Shown piece after piece: positions 61,952 through 64,000 of a DNA stretch of 64,000 nt. The notes beneath the pieces are model-generated. The model worked only from the letters and a program-made list of their open reading frames with translations. It made no database searches and was not told the DNA's origin. Every line of letters begins with the position of its first letter. Positions within the stretch are counted from its first letter, which is position 1. The translations under genes and the position numbers were made by a program. This DNA comes from CAZRQL01 sp964602415. GTDB taxonomy: Bacteria; Bacteroidota; Bacteroidia; Cytophagales; Flammeovirgaceae. The DNA lies in contig CAZRQL010000016.1 of NCBI GenBank assembly GCA_964602415.1, forward strand, positions 1-64,000, written 5' to 3'.

Positions 61952-62707
61952 ATGCAAAGAGATGACAAAGCCTTGGCTTATATGGTTCGCTTGGGCGATA
62001 GCAGTCTGATTTTGGGTCATAGGCTTTCGCAGTGGTGCGGACATGGGCCTGTGCTGGAGGTTGATATTGCCTTGACCAACACGGCTTTGGACTTAATAGG
62101 TCAAGCCAGAACGGTGTATGACTTGGCTGCACAAGCCAATGGCCTTACCGAAGACCACTACGCTTATTGGAGGGAAGAAAATCAGTTTCAAAACTTTTTA
62201 ATCGTTGAACTTCCCAGAGGGGATTTTGGCTATACCATTGTCAGGCAATTTTTATTTGACTGCTATCAATATTTTCTTTATGAAAAGTTACAAAGTTGTA
62301 AGCATGCTGATATTGCGGCTTTTGCCGAGAAATCCTTCAAAGAGACGGCTTATCATTTGAAATTCAGCTCGGAGTGGCTGATTCGCTTGGGCGATGGTAC
62401 GCAAGAAAGCCACAATAGGGTAGCAGAGCCTTTGGAAGAACTTTGGCCCTATACCGGAGAATTTTTTGAGGACGATGAATTGGATATCTATATGGCTCAA
62501 ACTTATGGCTGTGTATTGCCGTCGGAGTTGAAGTCCGACTGGAAACTCAAAGTTCAAGAGGTTCTGTATCATGCCACTCTCACTCCGCCGCAAGACATCC
62601 AATGGCATCAAAGCGGAGGCAAAAAAGGCATTCATACGGAGCACTTAGGCTATATTTTGGCTGAAACACAATCCCTTACTCGTAAATTTCCTCAAGCTGT
62701 TTGGTAA
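61952..62707 (+). CDS. paaC: Phenylacetyl-CoA epoxidase subunit PaaC
   Basis: A 251-aa protein of the PaaA/PaaC ferritin-like family. 'LGHRLSQWCGHGPVLEVDIALTNTALDLIGQAR' and 'EKSFKETAYHLKFSSEWLIRLGDGT' are typical. PaaC lacks the metal-binding role of PaaA and acts as its structural partner. A TTG at 61946 is an alternative start. Only B and C of the five-subunit epoxidase are here. Confidence 0.93.
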   Translation: MQRDDKALAYMVRLGDSSLILGHRLSQWCGHGPVLEVDIALTNTALDLIGQARTVYDLAAQANGLTEDHYAYWREENQFQNFLIVELPRGDFGYTIVRQFLFDCYQYFLYEKLQSCKHADIAAFAEKSFKETAYHLKFSSEWLIRLGDGTQESHNRVAEPLEELWPYTGEFFEDDELDIYMAQTYGCVLPSELKSDWKLKVQEVLYHATLTPPQDIQWHQSGGKKGIHTEHLGYILAETQSLTRKFPQAVW

Positions 62708-62723
62708 GTGGGAGCTTCTTGTC

Positions 62724-63170
62724 ATGCAAATTCATACTTTTTGGCATATACTCGAAACTTCCTCAGCCCGCTCAAAAAGAGACTCTACTCCTTTGGCCGT
62801 CAATGTTGTGCATCATCTTTGTCGTTTGGATGTAGGGCAGGTATTGGCCTTTGCCAAAATTTTTTATGCTTTGGATGCCAGCCTAACCCGCCGCGAGGTA
62901 AAAGAGGTTTGCTTGCAAATCAAACCTCAGGCAAATGCAAAGGATTTTATAGAGTTTCGGGCATGGGTTATTTTTCAAGGCTTTGAATTTTACCGTCTTG
63001 TCAACTCTGCCCCCGATTTGTTGTTGAGTTTGGCGGATGAGAATAGTGTTTCACAGAATTTTTCAGCGGTTGTTGTTAGGGCCTATGAGCGCAAGACAAG
63101 GAAGCGTGATTTTTATGAGCTTCCCGAAATAGAGTTGATTATTAGCAATTTGCCTGATGTTATTTTGTGA
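62724..63170 (+). CDS. DUF4240-like protein
   Basis: A 148-aa protein. It starts with 'FWHILETSS', has 'DVGQVLAFAKIFYALDASL', and 'FIEFRAWVIFQGFEFYRLVNSAPDLL', in the order seen in DUF4240 proteins, which sometimes act near WGR/immunity-type genes. Function unknown. 16 bp after paaC. Confidence 0.6.
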   Translation: MQIHTFWHILETSSARSKRDSTPLAVNVVHHLCRLDVGQVLAFAKIFYALDASLTRREVKEVCLQIKPQANAKDFIEFRAWVIFQGFEFYRLVNSAPDLLLSLADENSVSQNFSAVVVRAYERKTRKRDFYELPEIELIISNLPDVIL

Positions 63171-63253
63171 AGTTTCCGCGCGCGGATTCAGATTTTGCAA
63201 GGCAGGTTGTCAATACAAAAACTATCACTATCTTTGAGCCGCAAGTAACAATC

Positions 63254-64000
63254 ATGAGGCAAATACAATTTAGAGAAGCCCTGCGCGAAGCCATGAGTGA
63301 AGAAATGCGCCGCGACGAGCGCGTTTTTTTGATGGGCGAAGAAGTGGCTCAGTATAATGGAGCTTACAAAGTCAGCCAAGGAATGCTTGACGAATTTGGC
63401 CCCAAACGAGTGATAGACACACCCATAGCTGAGTTGGGTTTTGCAGGTATTGGCGTGGGAGCGGCCATGAACGGCTTGCGTCCCATCATTGAGTTTATGA
63501 CCTTCAATTTTTCATTGGTGGCCATAGACCAAGTCATCAATTCCGCAGCAAAAATGCTCTATATGTCTGGCGGACAATACGGTGCGCCGATGGTATTCCG
63601 TGGCCCAACCGGCAATGCAGGCCAACTGTCAGCCCAGCACTCCCAAAACTTTGAAAATTGGTACGCCAATTGTCCAGGACTCAAAGTGGTAGTCCCCGCC
63701 AATCCCTATGATGCCAAAGGGTTGCTCAAATCGGCCATTCGAGACGATGACCCTGTCATTTTTATGGAGTCCGAAGTTATGTATGGCGATAAAGGCGAAG
63801 TGCCTGAGCAAGAGTATCTCCTCAATATTGGTGAGGCTTTTATTGAGCGCGAGGGGCAAGACGTAACACTTGTTTCTTTTGGTAAAATGCTCAAAATAGC
63901 ACATGCAGCCGCCTTGGAAGCTGCCAAAGACGGCTTGTCAGTTGAGGTAATAAATCTACGTACTGTCAGACCAATAGACTACCTAACAATTGTCGAATCT
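63254..64000 (+). CDS. pdhB: Pyruvate dehydrogenase E1 component, beta subunit (truncated by window end)
   Basis: The first 249 codons of an E1-beta subunit (transketolase-like, thiamine diphosphate-dependent). 'MGEEVAQYNGAYKVSQG', 'DTPIAELGFAGIGVGAA', 'FMTFNFSLVAIDQVINSAAK' and 'FRGPTGNAGQLSAQHSQ' are typical. The C-terminal part is beyond the window. Other branched-chain E1-beta proteins are similar, but the 'YNGAYKVSQG' region points to pyruvate. Confidence 0.92.
   Translation, partial: MRQIQFREALREAMSEEMRRDERVFLMGEEVAQYNGAYKVSQGMLDEFGPKRVIDTPIAELGFAGIGVGAAMNGLRPIIEFMTFNFSLVAIDQVINSAAKMLYMSGGQYGAPMVFRGPTGNAGQLSAQHSQNFENWYANCPGLKVVVPANPYDAKGLLKSAIRDDDPVIFMESEVMYGDKGEVPEQEYLLNIGEAFIEREGQDVTLVSFGKMLKIAHAAALEAAKDGLSVEVINLRTVRPIDYLTIVES

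Overview
The window comes from a member of the Bacteroidota. Supporting signs are A-rich start regions with little Shine-Dalgarno, possible TAnnTTTG-type -7 promoter elements, and lineage-typical genes: an outer-membrane protein directly behind NAD kinase, WG-repeat proteins, 7TMR-DISM/SpoIIE phosphatases, PaaB/PaaC/PaaE and a SusD-less TonB receptor. The order within the phylum cannot be fixed from the sequence; Cytophagales/Saprospirales-like is a guess.

Bases 1-16366 are an AT-rich accessory island and the most unusual part. It is an array of cassettes. Each cassette has a near-invariant leader plus lipoprotein signal peptide (two classes: MKIKK..GVWAC at 105, 1276, 2738, 4169; MKMKKF..AC at 11499, 13188 and a diverged one at 7668), joined to a variable, often Cys-rich or Gly/Trp-rich mature domain. 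Cassettes are often followed by an exported thioredoxin-fold protein with a CxxC (716, 1882, 4795), or lie near a beta-propeller-like protein translationally overlapped with such a thioredoxin (8219/9375 and 14680/15875). One cassette ends in a bacteriocin-like hydrophobic Gly/Trp tail and is followed 5 bp later by a 56-aa two-helix membrane protein that looks like an immunity protein. Five near-identical Uma2-family nuclease genes, in 639-bp tandem units and hybrids, are interleaved with the second cassette class. Fragments of an IS1595-like transposase lie at 5714-5990 and 13970-14031. I interpret the island as a rapidly rearranging repertoire of exported, disulfide-containing small proteins with their redox helpers; the biological role (interbacterial competition, signalling or surface variation) is inference.

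Bases 16533-63170 are mostly core genome: dacB-miaA; ahcY; gcvP, broken by a 58-bp tandem duplication; murI-hflX; tRNA-Met(CAT); a CpsB/YwqE-type PHP phosphatase; mrdA (PBP2); a five-gene minus-strand run (cyclophilin, ftsW, EEP-family lipoprotein, acyl-CoA thioesterase, paaE-like reductase); CBS protein-nadK-outer-membrane protein; a GT39-type glycosyltransferase; an MsbA-like ABC exporter; tRNA-Asp; a WG-repeat protein; a LolC/E-type permease; two SpoIIE phosphatases around mgtE; a TonB receptor divergent from a GH31 alpha-glucosidase; a lipoprotein plus two beta-barrels operon; a MORN/YwqK-like protein; recQ; and paaB-unknown-paaC-DUF4240-like. The window ends inside a pyruvate dehydrogenase E1-beta gene.

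Most functional calls rest on motifs read by eye. Calls for cassette genes are descriptive because no family was recognised with certainty.
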